From Puccinia triticina (taxonomy: Eukaryota; Basidiomycota; Pucciniomycetes; Pucciniales; Pucciniaceae): a DNA stretch of 64,000 nucleotides. Under the pieces are notes generated by a model, which was given only the letters and a program-made list of their open reading frames with translations, had not been told where the DNA came from and searched no databases. The position numbers were made by a program, and so were the translations under genes. Below are positions 33,142-43,822 of the stretch, piece by piece. Each line of letters starts with the position of its first letter. Position 1 is the first letter of the stretch. The stretch is taken from contig NC_070567.1 in assembly GCF_026914185.1 (NCBI RefSeq), positions 2,940,001 to 3,004,000 of the forward strand, read 5' to 3'.

Positions 33142-36100
33142 TTAACTTCCGTCGAACCAATCATCACAAGGATCTTTAGGGCCTGGAAGGAGACGGACAG
33201 ATGCGGGGGGCGCATGTCCCTTGCAGCTAGCGCATGCTGTCCCCCCTGTACTTGCCATAGCTTGTGACGGGCACCGCAGTCCCGTCTGAGTGGCAAACTC
33301 ATTAACTTTCTTCCATCCCAACGCCTTAGTGAAAATATCGGCGAGTTGATTGTTGGTCAAAATCCAGTCAAGGCGGACTTTATGTTGATAAAGTAATTCG
33401 TTGATGATGTGAAATTCGCAATCAATGTGACGATGCTCCTTATGAGTACCGCAATCCTTGGAGATATAAACCGCGGCCTTGTTGTCGGAGAGGATTAAGG
33501 GAGGAGATGTCGAGAAGAATTTAGAGAGAAGGGAGGAAACATAGCAGGCGTCCTTAGAAGCAAAAGACAATGCCATGTACTCGGCTTGACATGTCGAGCG
33601 CGCGCAACATGATTGTCGCTTAGAGTTCCAGGAAACGGGCGCGCCCCAGACGGTAGAGATTAGACCGTGGACAGACCTAGACCCCTTGCCCCCCCAGTTG
33701 GCATCAACAAATGTCTTAACGGCATCAGAAACATCGCCTCCCGCTATTATCGGCAGGGACGCTGCAGCAGTGAAGCGAATGTAGCCGACAAGATGGTCGA
33801 GAGCAGCCCAGTGAGACGTATCAGGCGCCATTGAGAACCTTGCCAAGAAGTTGACGGCGAAGGTGATGTCGGGTCTTGATCCCTGAGACAAGTAGAGAAG
33901 GCAACCGACGACTGAAAGGTATTGTTTGTCCATTTCTCGAGAAGGATTGGATAGAAGATCAGAAGAGAGAATTGGGGTACGAGTCTTAATGCTGGAGGGA
34001 ATTAAACTAGTGATTTTGTCGACTAGGAGAGGCTGGTCAATGCGAAAGCCGCCTGGTACCTCGCGCACTCTCAGGCCAACGATGCTGGACAAGTGGGAGT
34101 CCCATTTCAGATCAAGAACTGAGCTGAGTTTTGATTTGAGGCGTTCCAAAAGTGACTTAGAATTGGCCGTAAATATTCCGTCGTCAACATGCACCCAAAG
34201 AAAAGCCATCTCCGAACCATTGCGATATGTATAAGTTGACTGATCCTCTAGGTTTGGAAAGAAGCCAATGGAGGAGAGCCGGTCCTTGAGATGTAACCAC
34301 CAGCAACGACTCGCCTGACAAGTCCCATAGAGGGCCTTGCGGAGCTTGAGCACACAACCAGGTGAAACCTTTACACCGGGAGGCGGATGAATGTAAACGT
34401 TGTGATCGATATCGCTATGAAGAAACGCCGACTTGACATCAAAAGACGCGACCGGCCAGGAGAAACGAGAGGCAATCGCAAGAAGGACTCGCAAGGACGT
34501 GAAAGTCGGAGTGGGAGCAAATGTCTCCCCAACGTTGACTCCATGAACTTGACGGAAACCTTGAGCCACAATCCGTGCCTTGAAACGAGTGATTTCCCCT
34601 TCTTGATTTCGTTTAAGTGCAAAAACCCAACGGCAGTTGATGACATCGAAATGAGTCAACATGGGAACCTCGTCCCAGACGTGAAGAGAGATCATCATTC
34701 CGACCTCATCTTCGCACGCGCGCATCCAATGAGTGCAGGAATCAGATTTAAGCGCCTGGTGATACGTGTCCGGAGCGCCGGAGATGAAAGGAGCAACAGA
34801 GACGGCGGAGTCCAGGCAGGCATCTTGAATGTCAAATTCTTTCATTAACACAAAATCACCGAGACAATTAACGGTGATGGCGCTTAAGACAGCAGTCAAA
34901 TCGCCAGGAGCACTTAACGTGTACGGCAACTCGTTTTCATGAAAGGCAACCGACGCTCCACGCTCGAGCTTGTTGGAAACCGGATCCCAAAGTATCCACC
35001 CGTGCGCGACATCAGAGATGCCAACGTGAATCAGCTCCTTCGCACGAGCAACGAACTGCTTGGGATAATTAATGTCATGTAGATAAGCCCGGCAGCCGAA
35101 AACACGCAACATATCCAAAGACGGTTTAGAGTTGATACAAATCTCATACGGAGTCTTGGTTGCACCATCATGCACAACACGGTTGAACACAAACGTCGCC
35201 TGTTTCAGAGCTTGAAACCAAAGATGAGCAGGAAGCTTGGCATGCACAAGCAGAGTCCTCGCCATGTCGAGCAAAGTCCGATTGGTCCGCTCCACATTCC
35301 CGTTTTGGTGATGCTTGTAGGGAACCGACATCTCATGACGAATTTGATTTTCCTTCAAGAAGTTATTGAATTTGTTGGAGATGAACTCTCCGCCATTATC
35401 GGAACGAATGCAGAGAAGCTTGTGACCTGTGTGCTTGACGAAATTGAGGGCCCAGTCAATGACAGAGTTGCATGCATCAGCCTTGCGCTTTAATCCAAAT
35501 GTGGACGTCATCCTAGAGAAAAGGTCATGGATGACGAGCCCATAAACACTGCCATCGATAGCTTCCGGGAAAGGCCCAACCAAATCCACTGAAACAACTG
35601 CCCCAGGCATGGTGGCGATGTCACGAGACGGAGACGAAACCGGGACATGTCTGCTTTTGGCCAATGAACAGGAGTTGCATTTCTTCACAGTCGAGTTGAA
35701 ACGACGAGAAGGAAGACCGTGAACAGAATCATGTAGGATTGCGCGATTGAGTGTACGAACGGCCAGATGGCCCAACCTGAGATGCCAAACACGAGACGAT
35801 ACACTTGACAATGAAGGAGAAACAGGAGAGGACGAAACGCAAGGAGGAATTGAACCAGATAGAGAAATAAACCATCTATAATAATTATTTGTGTAGGAAT
35901 GAAAAACGGAGTTGTCCTGATGAAATAGAAATCGACCGCTGTTGAAGGAAACCGAGCCGTCCCAACGATCGGAGAAACCAACCGACAAAACCGTACCGCT
36001 GACCCGAGAACACAGAAGAACGTTACTAAGCCAAAGATGACCAGTCGACCCTTTTATGACAACATCGCCTATGCCTTCTACGGGAAGGCATTCTTCGGAC

Positions 36101-36387
36101 GCCACACAAAGCCGAATATTAGTAGGATTTAGAGAAACAAATATATCACGACGCGACGTTACATGATTCGTGGCGCCGGTGTCCACCAAAACATCCTCAG
36201 ACCTTTCCGGAGCCGCAGAGATCGAAGCCAAAGTATTGTCAAGGACTTGAAGTCTGTTCAAAAGAACAGAGGACTTCTTGGGCTTCCAAGCCGGATTGGC
36301 TCTTCGAGGATCATCCAGCGGCGGAAGTCCATTCTTCGTGCGGGGACAGTCAGGGGCCCAATGACCCCAGTCCCAGCAGGAGCGCAT
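33142..36387 (-). CDS. pol: Copia Pol: protease, integrase, reverse transcriptase, RNase H
   Basis: A 1,081-residue open frame. Order: degenerate zinc knuckle (CWDWGHWAPDC), protease (VLVDTGATNHVTS), pre-integrase HHCC domain (WHLRLGHL..CNSCSLAKS), integrase core (DLVGPFPEAIDG, IRSDNGGEFIS, HHQNGNVERTNR), reverse transcriptase (SFDVKSAFLHSDI; active site WVHVDDGIF, one residue away from YVDD), and RNase H (TFVDANWGG, LSDNKAAVYI, HRHIDCEFH). The PR-IN-RT-RH order is diagnostic of Copia. The frame is uninterrupted, so decay is confined to the gag-pol join. Confidence 0.94.
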   Translation of the reverse strand: MRSCWDWGHWAPDCPRTKNGLPPLDDPRRANPAWKPKKSSVLLNRLQVLDNTLASISAAPERSEDVLVDTGATNHVTSRRDIFVSLNPTNIRLCVASEECLPVEGIGDVVIKGSTGHLWLSNVLLCSRVSGTVLSVGFSDRWDGSVSFNSGRFLFHQDNSVFHSYTNNYYRWFISLSGSIPPCVSSSPVSPSLSSVSSRVWHLRLGHLAVRTLNRAILHDSVHGLPSRRFNSTVKKCNSCSLAKSRHVPVSSPSRDIATMPGAVVSVDLVGPFPEAIDGSVYGLVIHDLFSRMTSTFGLKRKADACNSVIDWALNFVKHTGHKLLCIRSDNGGEFISNKFNNFLKENQIRHEMSVPYKHHQNGNVERTNRTLLDMARTLLVHAKLPAHLWFQALKQATFVFNRVVHDGATKTPYEICINSKPSLDMLRVFGCRAYLHDINYPKQFVARAKELIHVGISDVAHGWILWDPVSNKLERGASVAFHENELPYTLSAPGDLTAVLSAITVNCLGDFVLMKEFDIQDACLDSAVSVAPFISGAPDTYHQALKSDSCTHWMRACEDEVGMMISLHVWDEVPMLTHFDVINCRWVFALKRNQEGEITRFKARIVAQGFRQVHGVNVGETFAPTPTFTSLRVLLAIASRFSWPVASFDVKSAFLHSDIDHNVYIHPPPGVKVSPGCVLKLRKALYGTCQASRCWWLHLKDRLSSIGFFPNLEDQSTYTYRNGSEMAFLWVHVDDGIFTANSKSLLERLKSKLSSVLDLKWDSHLSSIVGLRVREVPGGFRIDQPLLVDKITSLIPSSIKTRTPILSSDLLSNPSREMDKQYLSVVGCLLYLSQGSRPDITFAVNFLARFSMAPDTSHWAALDHLVGYIRFTAAASLPIIAGGDVSDAVKTFVDANWGGKGSRSVHGLISTVWGAPVSWNSKRQSCCARSTCQAEYMALSFASKDACYVSSLLSKFFSTSPPLILSDNKAAVYISKDCGTHKEHRHIDCEFHIINELLYQHKVRLDWILTNNQLADIFTKALGWKKVNEFATQTGLRCPSQAMASTGGTACASCKGHAPPASVRLLPGPKDPCDDWFDGS

Positions 36388-36389
36388 GG

Positions 36390-37170
36390 GGATTCAGGAG
36401 TTATATGTGATTGACCCCAGGAATCAGGCGCCAGATGACCGGAGTTGAAAGTAGAAGACTGGCCAGAACGGCCCATTTGCCCTCGTCCTTGCCGACGACC
36501 CCGAAAACGACCACCTCGACTTTGTTGGGAAGACATCGCCATGACAGCTGGCTGAGGGCTGGAGGACGACGAACTGGCACTCACGCGGGTCGCCACGTTA
36601 AGAATGTCGGTGGCAGTAATAGATAAACTGGGAGAAATGTATTGAGTCACATACCGGCGCGGCCTCCGGAGCTGTCCTTGCTGCGGACTTAGTGAGAGCG
36701 CAAACCTAATCATGATGTATATAGTTCAACTTTATTCCACCACGTTGTACTCTATTCGTCATTCCCATTTGCAACTACTCACTCCGCACATCTCCTCCCG
36801 GCTGTCCGCAGGTATGCGTCCTCACTTCTTTCTCTCATCTCCCCTTCTAGTGTCTCATTCTCACCTGTTGTGTCCCCAGGTGTGCTTCCACCATCAGTCG
36901 TCGTGTCCTTGTTCGTGTAGCTCACGGCACTTCCCGTGTCATCTCAGGTTGGTATTATATTGTCATGTTTTCATTCATTCGTCATTCCCATTTGCAACTA
37001 CTCACTCCGCACATCTCCTCCCGGCTGTCCGCAGGTGTGCTTCCACCATCAGTCGTCGTGTCCTTGTTCGTGTAGCTCACGGCACTTCCCGTGTCATCTC
37101 AGGTGTGCTTCCACCATCAGTCGTCGTGTCCTTGTTCGTGTAGCTCACGGCACTTCCCGTGTCATCTCAG
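36390..37170 (-). pseudogene. Broken Copia gag C-terminus with tandem repeats
   Basis: The Arg/Gly-rich nucleic-acid-binding tail of Gag (RGGRFRGRRQGRGQMGRS) is in a separate frame at 36,390-36,713. Between it and the capsid frame lie tandem repeats. A 68-bp unit (GTGTGCTTCCACCATCAG..) occurs at about 36,880-36,947, 37,035-37,102 and 37,103-37,170. A second ~55-bp unit (CGTCATTCCCATTTGCAACT..) occurs at about 36,757 and 36,980. The insertion ends Gag with TGA at the first repeat boundary. Each 68-bp unit has GTGAGC in sense, but I could not find a convincing intron. Confidence 0.65.
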
Positions 37171-38270
37171 TGCTTGCCTTCCTCGCCCTTTAAAATGGCA
37201 AGTCGGGCATCCATCGCGTTGGCGACGTCGGAACCGTGACGCCGAAGAGCAGAATGAAAGGTTAACGCCAGCAAATTGTCGGTAGTCCAACCACCCAGAC
37301 GTGTTTCTAGATCGATTAGACCACGTTTGAATGTTTCGAAAGTCAAAGCAACCGAGTCCGACGCATCATCCGACGACCTCGCAATGTCCGCCCATTGAGT
37401 AGCAAGAACCGACCAAGACGCTCCAGCGAAACGCCCAACAAGAGACATCCAAGCTCCATGAGCGGTCATGCCGTTTAGTGAGGACCGGAGGGCCGGATCT
37501 ATCGAGTGCTTGATGACAGTGAGGACTCCAAGCGCAGTCTCCGAATCATCCTCGAACATATCCCTATCAAAGTAGTTCTCCATGCGTATGACAGTCGCAA
37601 CTAACTCTTTCAAGGACGCCGACCAAAGAGGGAAGTTGGACCCATCGAGGAGAAGAGACGGGCTTAATTTTTCACCGGCCTTTTGCCAGTGGAGATGGCT
37701 CGACACCGAGGAAGAAGTCACGGTGTTAGCTTTTGGAGGCTCGCTAAGCGCTTTGACAAGGAGTACTTTAAGAACTTCCTCATTGAGACCATCAAAACCA
37801 TCCGGACCGAGGACCCGACGAAGAAGACCATCTCCAGACAGTTCGGTCAGATCCGGTTTGACGGAAGATCGTGGAGCCGGCGACGGAGACACTTCGGGAA
37901 CATCACGACCTTTGCCCTTGTCAGACGGTCCGGGCTTGACAGCAGATTCGTTCGCCAGAGATTCATTCGGCGGAGGGGGGTTGACCAACGAACGCACTGA
38001 CGGACGAAAGCTGGAACGCATGGCGGGGTTGACCGGCGCAGAGGAAACAGGGCGGAAGGTGAAATCCGAGGGAAATGAACCAGGAACAAGTGAAGCTGTA
38101 CTAGCTTCGTCGTCGGACATAGACAGGTGTCCTTCGACAGAGTGAAAGGTTGAAACTGAAGATGCAGGTGACGGAGCTGCAGATCTAGGGGGCGTAACTC
38201 GAGCGGTGAAATCGGGGATGATAATTTCAGGATTCCGAGAGCAAGTTCGAACCATAAAAACGATGTGCAA
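37167..38270 (-). CDS. gag: Copia Gag, capsid part
   Basis: A 367-residue frame. After a Ser/Pro-rich N-terminal region, the capsid-type domain is seen as LLLDGSNFPLWSASLKELV near residue 210, with ALGVLTVIKHSIDPALRS and TFETFKRGLIDLETRLGG following, as in UBN2/DUF4219-like Gag proteins. It forms the particle in which reverse transcription occurs. It ends early at the tandem-repeat insertion. Confidence 0.85.
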   Translation of the reverse strand: MHIVFMVRTCSRNPEIIIPDFTARVTPPRSAAPSPASSVSTFHSVEGHLSMSDDEASTASLVPGSFPSDFTFRPVSSAPVNPAMRSSFRPSVRSLVNPPPPNESLANESAVKPGPSDKGKGRDVPEVSPSPAPRSSVKPDLTELSGDGLLRRVLGPDGFDGLNEEVLKVLLVKALSEPPKANTVTSSSVSSHLHWQKAGEKLSPSLLLDGSNFPLWSASLKELVATVIRMENYFDRDMFEDDSETALGVLTVIKHSIDPALRSSLNGMTAHGAWMSLVGRFAGASWSVLATQWADIARSSDDASDSVALTFETFKRGLIDLETRLGGWTTDNLLALTFHSALRRHGSDVANAMDARLAILKGEEGKH

Positions 38271-38361
38271 ACTAACTTCGCCGTGAGGTGATGCAAAGCT
38301 AATGCGTAGATAATAGAGTATATGGGGTAAAGTTTAATTGTAATCCCGCTGGTGACAGCGC

Positions 38362-38373
38362 GGGCTCATAACC
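38362..38373 (-). other. Copia primer-binding site: initiator tRNA-Met anticodon region
   Basis: In sense, directly after the 5' LTR, the sequence is GGTTATGAGCCC. Its complement GGGCTCATAACC is the anticodon stem-loop of eukaryotic initiator tRNA-Met (anticodon CAT). An internal site rather than a 3'-end site implies priming by a half-tRNA, as known for Drosophila copia. Confidence 0.8.
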
Positions 38374-38523
38374 TGAAGAGCAAAGATATCAGGATACATA
38401 CGGCGAGATGAGATGGAAAAACTCCCCCGAGGGAAGAATAAGATTGCACCACGAGTAGAATATGTATATATACAAGGTTGATTATGTAATTGGGTTGATG
38501 AGAAGAAACGTATAAAACCATAA
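38374..38523 (-). repeat. Copia 5' LTR, part 1
   Basis: Matches 32,647-32,788 with two 4-bp insertions, then stops exactly at the Gypsy-2 target duplication CATAA. Confidence 0.92.
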
Positions 38524-39009
38524 TGTAATGACTAGATTACTACGATGAAGGGTCGGACAGGCCAGAAAAGATTTCTTTCACGAATGTCTACAGACGAGCT
38601 AATGACAACGACAGGCACACTTCAGACAGATAAAGGAAAGATTTCGTTGAAACTTCTCTTAAAAGATGGTTTGATATGATAATGTTTGTATTTGCGCTGA
38701 TGTTAATGATACGAAAAGAACAAAAATATTACGATGGGGAAATGTACAATCACAAAGAGACTTCTTTTATATCCTTTTACAAAAGTAAATGCGCGCTTGT
38801 TTTCGGATCTTAGTCCTACAGTCAACTGATAAGAGGAAACTCGTATTTCCTATTCCCGAGGTTAGCCGTATCGGGTGTCGGAAATCCAACGGTAAACTGA
38901 AAACTTTAACAGACTAATTAAGTTAGTTTTATGCGTAAATACGCGTATCCTTCTTAGTCAACCTTAGTAATCTTCCCTTAGTTATAACACGTAAATTCCG
39001 ATTCTCACA
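38524..39009 (-). repeat. Gypsy-2 3' LTR
   Basis: 486 bp, TGTAATGACTAG..GATTCTCACA. It begins only 8 bp after the pol stop codon in sense, and no clear polypurine tract is visible between them. Confidence 0.94.
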
Positions 39010-39017
39010 AATATGCT

Positions 39018-41862
39018 TTACCTTATACTGGTTAACAATAGTGGGATTGGTAATTTCCTTGTGTTGTGAAAGTTCAAAAGTTTGGAATGTAAAGGTCGAG
39101 GAATTTGGGCCAAAGAAAGCCAGCGATCCGAAGCGGGTGTCGCATTCTTCCATTGGATAAGGTATTCTTCGGTCCCTTTTCGTGGTGTCCTATGGTCCAA
39201 TACCTCTGAAAACAAATCCCAATTAATATCCTTGACCGGCACTGTATATACTATTGGGTCAGAAACTGTCGTGCGGAGAGGGTGTTCAGTGGGATTTCTA
39301 TACGGTGTAATAAGAGAATGATTGAAGACTGGATGGAGCTTCGGGTAGTGTTCCTTAATATCTAAACGAACTGCTCCGTCGCCTACCCGTTCGATGACTT
39401 TAAAGGGACCAAGATGGCGATAATCAAGTTTCGAATTTTCTCGTCTGGTCTGTATGAAACGTCGTGATAAAAGCACTAAATCTCCCGGTTCATAAAGCGG
39501 TGTTTCTCGTCGTTTCTTGTTGTAATAAAGTGCTTGCTTCTGTTTTGCCTCTTGAAGAGAAGCAACCGCTTGATCCTGTATCTCCTGCAAATCCCGTACT
39601 ACGGTATTAGCGTTAGACTTTCCAGAAGAAATTGTAAGTGTGTTGAAACGAGGATGGAAACCGTGAACGAAAAAAAATGGAGAAACGCCTGATGACGAGG
39701 AGTGTAGATTATTAAGAGAAAATTCCGCCATGTCTAACTTGTCCGCCCAATCTGATTGATTGTATCCTACGAAATGACGGAGATAATCTTCTAATATTTG
39801 ATTCATTTGTTCCGTTTGCCCATCGGTCTGGGGATGGTAAGCTGTGGATGTTGCGGCCGTAATATTCAATAATTTCAAAAAAGATTTCCAAAATTCGCTA
39901 GTGAAGGTAGTACCCCGATCTGACACTATCCTGTCAGGTAGACCATGTAGGCGAAAAACCTCTCGTCTAAACAACTTCGCCAATTCCTTTGAAGTCATGG
40001 ATTCCTTGCACGGGATAAAATGTGCTGCCTTGCTCAAAAGATCCACCACTACTAAAATAGAGTCAAAAGAGCGTGAAACAGGGAGCTTGGTGATGAAATC
40101 CATGCCGATAACATTCCATGGCCGAGAAGGAATAGGTAACGGATTTAGGAGTCCTACTGGCTGTTGTCTGTTTGCCTTTACTCGCTGACAGGAGTCGCAG
40201 GAGGAAACGAACGATATTACATCCTTTCGGATACTAGGCCAATCAAAAGTTCGCAATATGAGCGAAAGTGTTCGAGCAATTCCTGGATGACCCGTAATTT
40301 CTTCTTCATGATAGATCTGAAGTACTCTTGGTCGAAGTGAAATAGGAACAAATACTCGGTGTCGAAACCAATAGCACTCTTGCGTAAAATGATAAAGGGC
40401 TTTTTCTTCCTCTGGAAGAGTTGAATATGCGTTCCGTAGATCCGCTAAAAAAGAAACAGAAACTGGTTGGAAATATAAATCATGCTCCTCCTTTGCATGT
40501 ACTTCTGTTTCAATAGAGTTGATTGCAAAACGGGCTTGTAATGAATTAGGGATCTCAAGCTTTTCTGCCACCTCATAATCCGGTCGTCGACTAGGTGCGT
40601 CAGCGGGGTTAGAAGTGCCAGAGAGGTGAAATAACTTATAATTAAAAGAATCAAGAAAGGCGGCCCATCGGGCCTGTTTGGGAGATAGCTTTTTCAAAGT
40701 CATAAAAAACTTTAAGTTTGCATGATCAGAAAATACTAAAACCGGGTTGGAAGTTCCTGCAAGCCATGCTCTCCATTCTTCAAAAGCAGAATATACGGCA
40801 TATAATTCCAAATCAAAGATAGCCCATGCTCGTTCTTGTTCCGTCAATTTCCTGGAAAAGAAACTGACGGGACGAAGTCGTCCCGTAGCATCAGGTTGGC
40901 TTAGAACTCCCGCTATTGCGAAACCCGAACTGTCAACGTGCACAATTCTGTCTGCTTGGAATGAAAAATGTGAGAGAAGGGGGGCAGATAAAAAAGATGA
41001 TTTCAGATTATCAAAAGCCTTGACTGCGTCCGCTTCCTTCATCTTTGAAGGATGAAAAACTGATTCCTTTGTAAGGCTAGTTAAACCATTAGTAATATAA
41101 GAAAATCGCGGTATAAAACGACGATAAAAATTACAAAACCCTAAAAATCGACGAAGACCGCGCAGAGTTTCTGGCATCGGCCACTGCACAATAGTGTCCA
41201 ATTTCTTCGGATCCATCCGAAGGCCTTGCGAAGAAATTATAAAACCTAAAAACTGCACTTCTGTCTGAAAAAATTCACACTTTTTTAATGAGGCTTTCAA
41301 GGAAAATTTGCGAGGCTTGGTGAGTATAGACTTTAAATGTTGGATATGTTCTTCCTCTGTTTTGGAAAAAATAAGGATGTCGTCTATGTATACAAAACAA
41401 CAGACATCGATAAATTCTTGCAGAACGTGTTGAATGAACCGTTGGAATGTGGCTGGGGCGTTAGCAAGCCCGAAAGGCATTACCATATATTCAAAAAGAC
41501 CCCATGGTGTACGGAATGCAGTCAGATATTCCTGACCGGGAGTAACGCGCAACAAATTAAAAGCCGATTTGAGATCAACTTTCGAGAGGAATCGGCATCC
41601 TGCTAAATTGTTGAGGAGAAGGGAAAGAACTGGGATAGGATAGCTATCGCGAACTGTCATCGAATTTAAACCTTGATAATCAACGCAAGGTCTATCATCC
41701 TTTCCTTCTGTTTTAACAAAAAAAATGGGAGCCGCGGCTGGTGATGATGACAGACGAATGAAACCCTTACTAAGATTTTCGTCGATGTACGAACGCAATT
41801 GACTGCGTTCACTCTCACTTAGATTGTACAACCCGCCAAATGGTGGAGTGCAACCTTAGTTG
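39018..41862 (-). CDS. pol: Gypsy-2 Pol: RT, RNase H, integrase, chromodomain-like end
   Basis: A 937-residue frame from 41,831. Upstream, the same frame can be read back to about 41,862 (TPPFGG-LYNLSESE), where it meets TAA. Reverse transcriptase motifs are LSKVDLKSAFNLLRV, MPFGLANAPATFQRF and active site FVYIDDILIFS. RNase H shows HVDSSGFAIAGVLSQ and DLELYAVYSAF. Integrase shows the zinc domain ending CDSCQRVK and the core GMDFITKLP, IVSDRGTTFTS, YHPQTDGQTEQMN. The last ~60 residues (EVLDHRTP..EEYLIQWKNAT..WL) resemble a chromodomain, which in chromoviruses steers integration to marked chromatin. Confidence 0.93.
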
Positions 41863-43761
41863 AATTTTCAGGTCAAATTTCGGACGAACAGGTGGTAACG
41901 ATTGCAAGCTAGCTATTGTGAAAACATCAGCGAAAGAGCGAAGAGAAGGAGGTAATAACAATAATTCCTCTTGATTGAGATGTAAGTTATTAGTGATTGA
42001 AGCAATATTAAGGGATTGAGATGTTAAAGGAAAGCGAGAATTACGAAGGGGTGAGGAAAAATACAGTTGTCCGTTGGTGCCGCCAACCCAAGCATGGTTT
42101 GCCTTGAGCCAAGGGAGTCCGAGAATTACATCAACTGAGGATAGAGAAATAACATTAAGAGAAACATTGGATAGACGAGAATGATTCAAAAAATCCAAAG
42201 AGGCTATGCGGCCGGTCCAACACTTGTTGACATCGCCGGAGGAAGCTGGAGATCCATCAAAGCTTCTACATGAGAATGGAACAGATAGTGATGTTAGCCT
42301 TAACTGTTTTGTTCTTACAAAGTCTATGTTGATAAACGAGTCGCCGGCGCCAGAGTCCACCAAGGCCATTGCAGTAACCGAGGAAAGACCCGGTCGATAA
42401 AGCTGAATGGGGATAACTAATCTAGAAGGAGGAGATGCCGGAAGGGAAAGAGAATTTAAAGAAATAAAATGGGAAGGAAGCGAGGACTTGCCATCGTCAA
42501 AAGGTACTCCCGTCTCATCACAACCATACATCAACATGTCCGCGAAAGAGCCAGGCCCGATATGATCCCAAGAAGCAGGAATAGGACCGGACTTAGTTGC
42601 TGCCACATCGATCTGAGTGAGTTGAACGGTCGGAGGAACGCCCTGGGAGAGTTTGGTGAAAAGAGCGATCTTGTCTTTCATTTGAACCTCCACGTTAGGA
42701 CAGGAGCGGTTGCTGATATGAGCTTCATCATAGGCCTTATGACATCGCTGGCATAGCTTGTGCTTAACACAAAGAGCACGATAAGCTGAAAATGTAAAAC
42801 CGACACTTGCCGTGATAGCATCGATGTCCATGGGAGTAGCTGTTGAAACTGGAGGAGGAGGTGGAGGTCGTTGAAGTTGGAAGTCCGCACGCTTGATGGA
42901 AAGATTGGATCAAAGCATGTTGAGTTCGTCCAAAACATTAGACGCCAAAACGCAGAGCGCCATCTTCTGTTTCAGGTCGGTAGCCGTCTTCCACGAGTCC
43001 TTCTGGATAGCGATTTCGAGAATTTTCGGGTTGATAGCGGCCTTGTATACATCAATGCGACAATCTTCCGTTAAATCCACAGCGAAAACAAGAGAACGAA
43101 AAAGGGAATTGAAAACATCAAGAGGCCTATTGCCCTGTTTACAAGAATACAACGCTCTTTTCGCATCTTCAATACTACTACTATCGGCAAAGCTTTCCTC
43201 CAAATGTGATAAAAAAACACGCATAGAACTTAAACAAGGTAAAACATAAGGATCCTCAGCAGAAGCAGAATTGGAAGGTAGATTTTGAGTTCGCGCATTC
43301 TCCCGCAATACCGAAATCCACCAAAGATAGGAGGAAGCAGATTCAGAGACATTACCGTCCGCATGGCGAAAATGTCGAACTACCCAGTTGATTTTACTCT
43401 TCTCGTTAGGAAATCGAGATTCCACTTCAACCAATTGATCCTTGATGAAGTATAAGAATTTGTTGATTTCCTTTGGGTTACCGGAGAAAGAGGCATGGGT
43501 CATTACCGAAACATCTGAAAAGGACTGGTTCGCCGGAGGTGGGGGTTGAAAGGTAGAAAGTTGGTGACGAAAGGACAACAAGCGCTGGGTGACGTCCTGG
43601 AGATTGATTTTGATTGTATTGAGGTCGACTTTAAGATTGTTGATTTCGTTAGAAAGGTGGTCGGTCTTCTGTTGCTTGGACTGATGATTGAGTTGGAGAT
43701 TGGAGAGAACATTGGCCAATTCCTGGACGCGTTCTTCTTGGTTGATATCCATTTCTAACAA
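41815..43761 (-). pseudogene. gag: Gypsy-2 Gag-protease with in-frame TGA
   Basis: The Gag frame starts at 43,761 with a coiled-coil N-terminus (VQELANVLSNLQLNHQSKQ) and capsid-like sequence (ASFSGNPKEINKFLYFIKDQL). TGA at 42,910-42,912 interrupts it, after which the same frame continues through a Pro-rich stretch (RPPPPPP) into a zinc-knuckle-like CQRCHKAYDEAH..C and a protease (ALVDSGAGDSFINID). It ends at 41,815 after leaving the Pol frame by one base near 41,862. In Tf1-type elements Gag and Pol are normally one frame, so I read TGA as a nonsense mutation and the shift as an indel. CGA to TGA is a plausible origin for the stop. Confidence 0.85.
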
Positions 43762-43809
43762 ATAACTAAGAGCACCGAGAATAATAGGACAGATGTTCTG
43801 AGGATTAGG

Positions 43810-43822
43810 ATCGTAATATTTT
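43810..43822 (-). other. Gypsy-2 self-primer binding site
   Basis: In sense, touching the 5' LTR, the 13 bases are AAAATATTACGAT. Their complement ATCGTAATATTTT lies in the sense LTR at 44,034-44,022. This is the arrangement expected when the first bases of the mRNA fold back and prime, as shown for Tf1. No TGG-type tRNA site is present. Confidence 0.82.
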
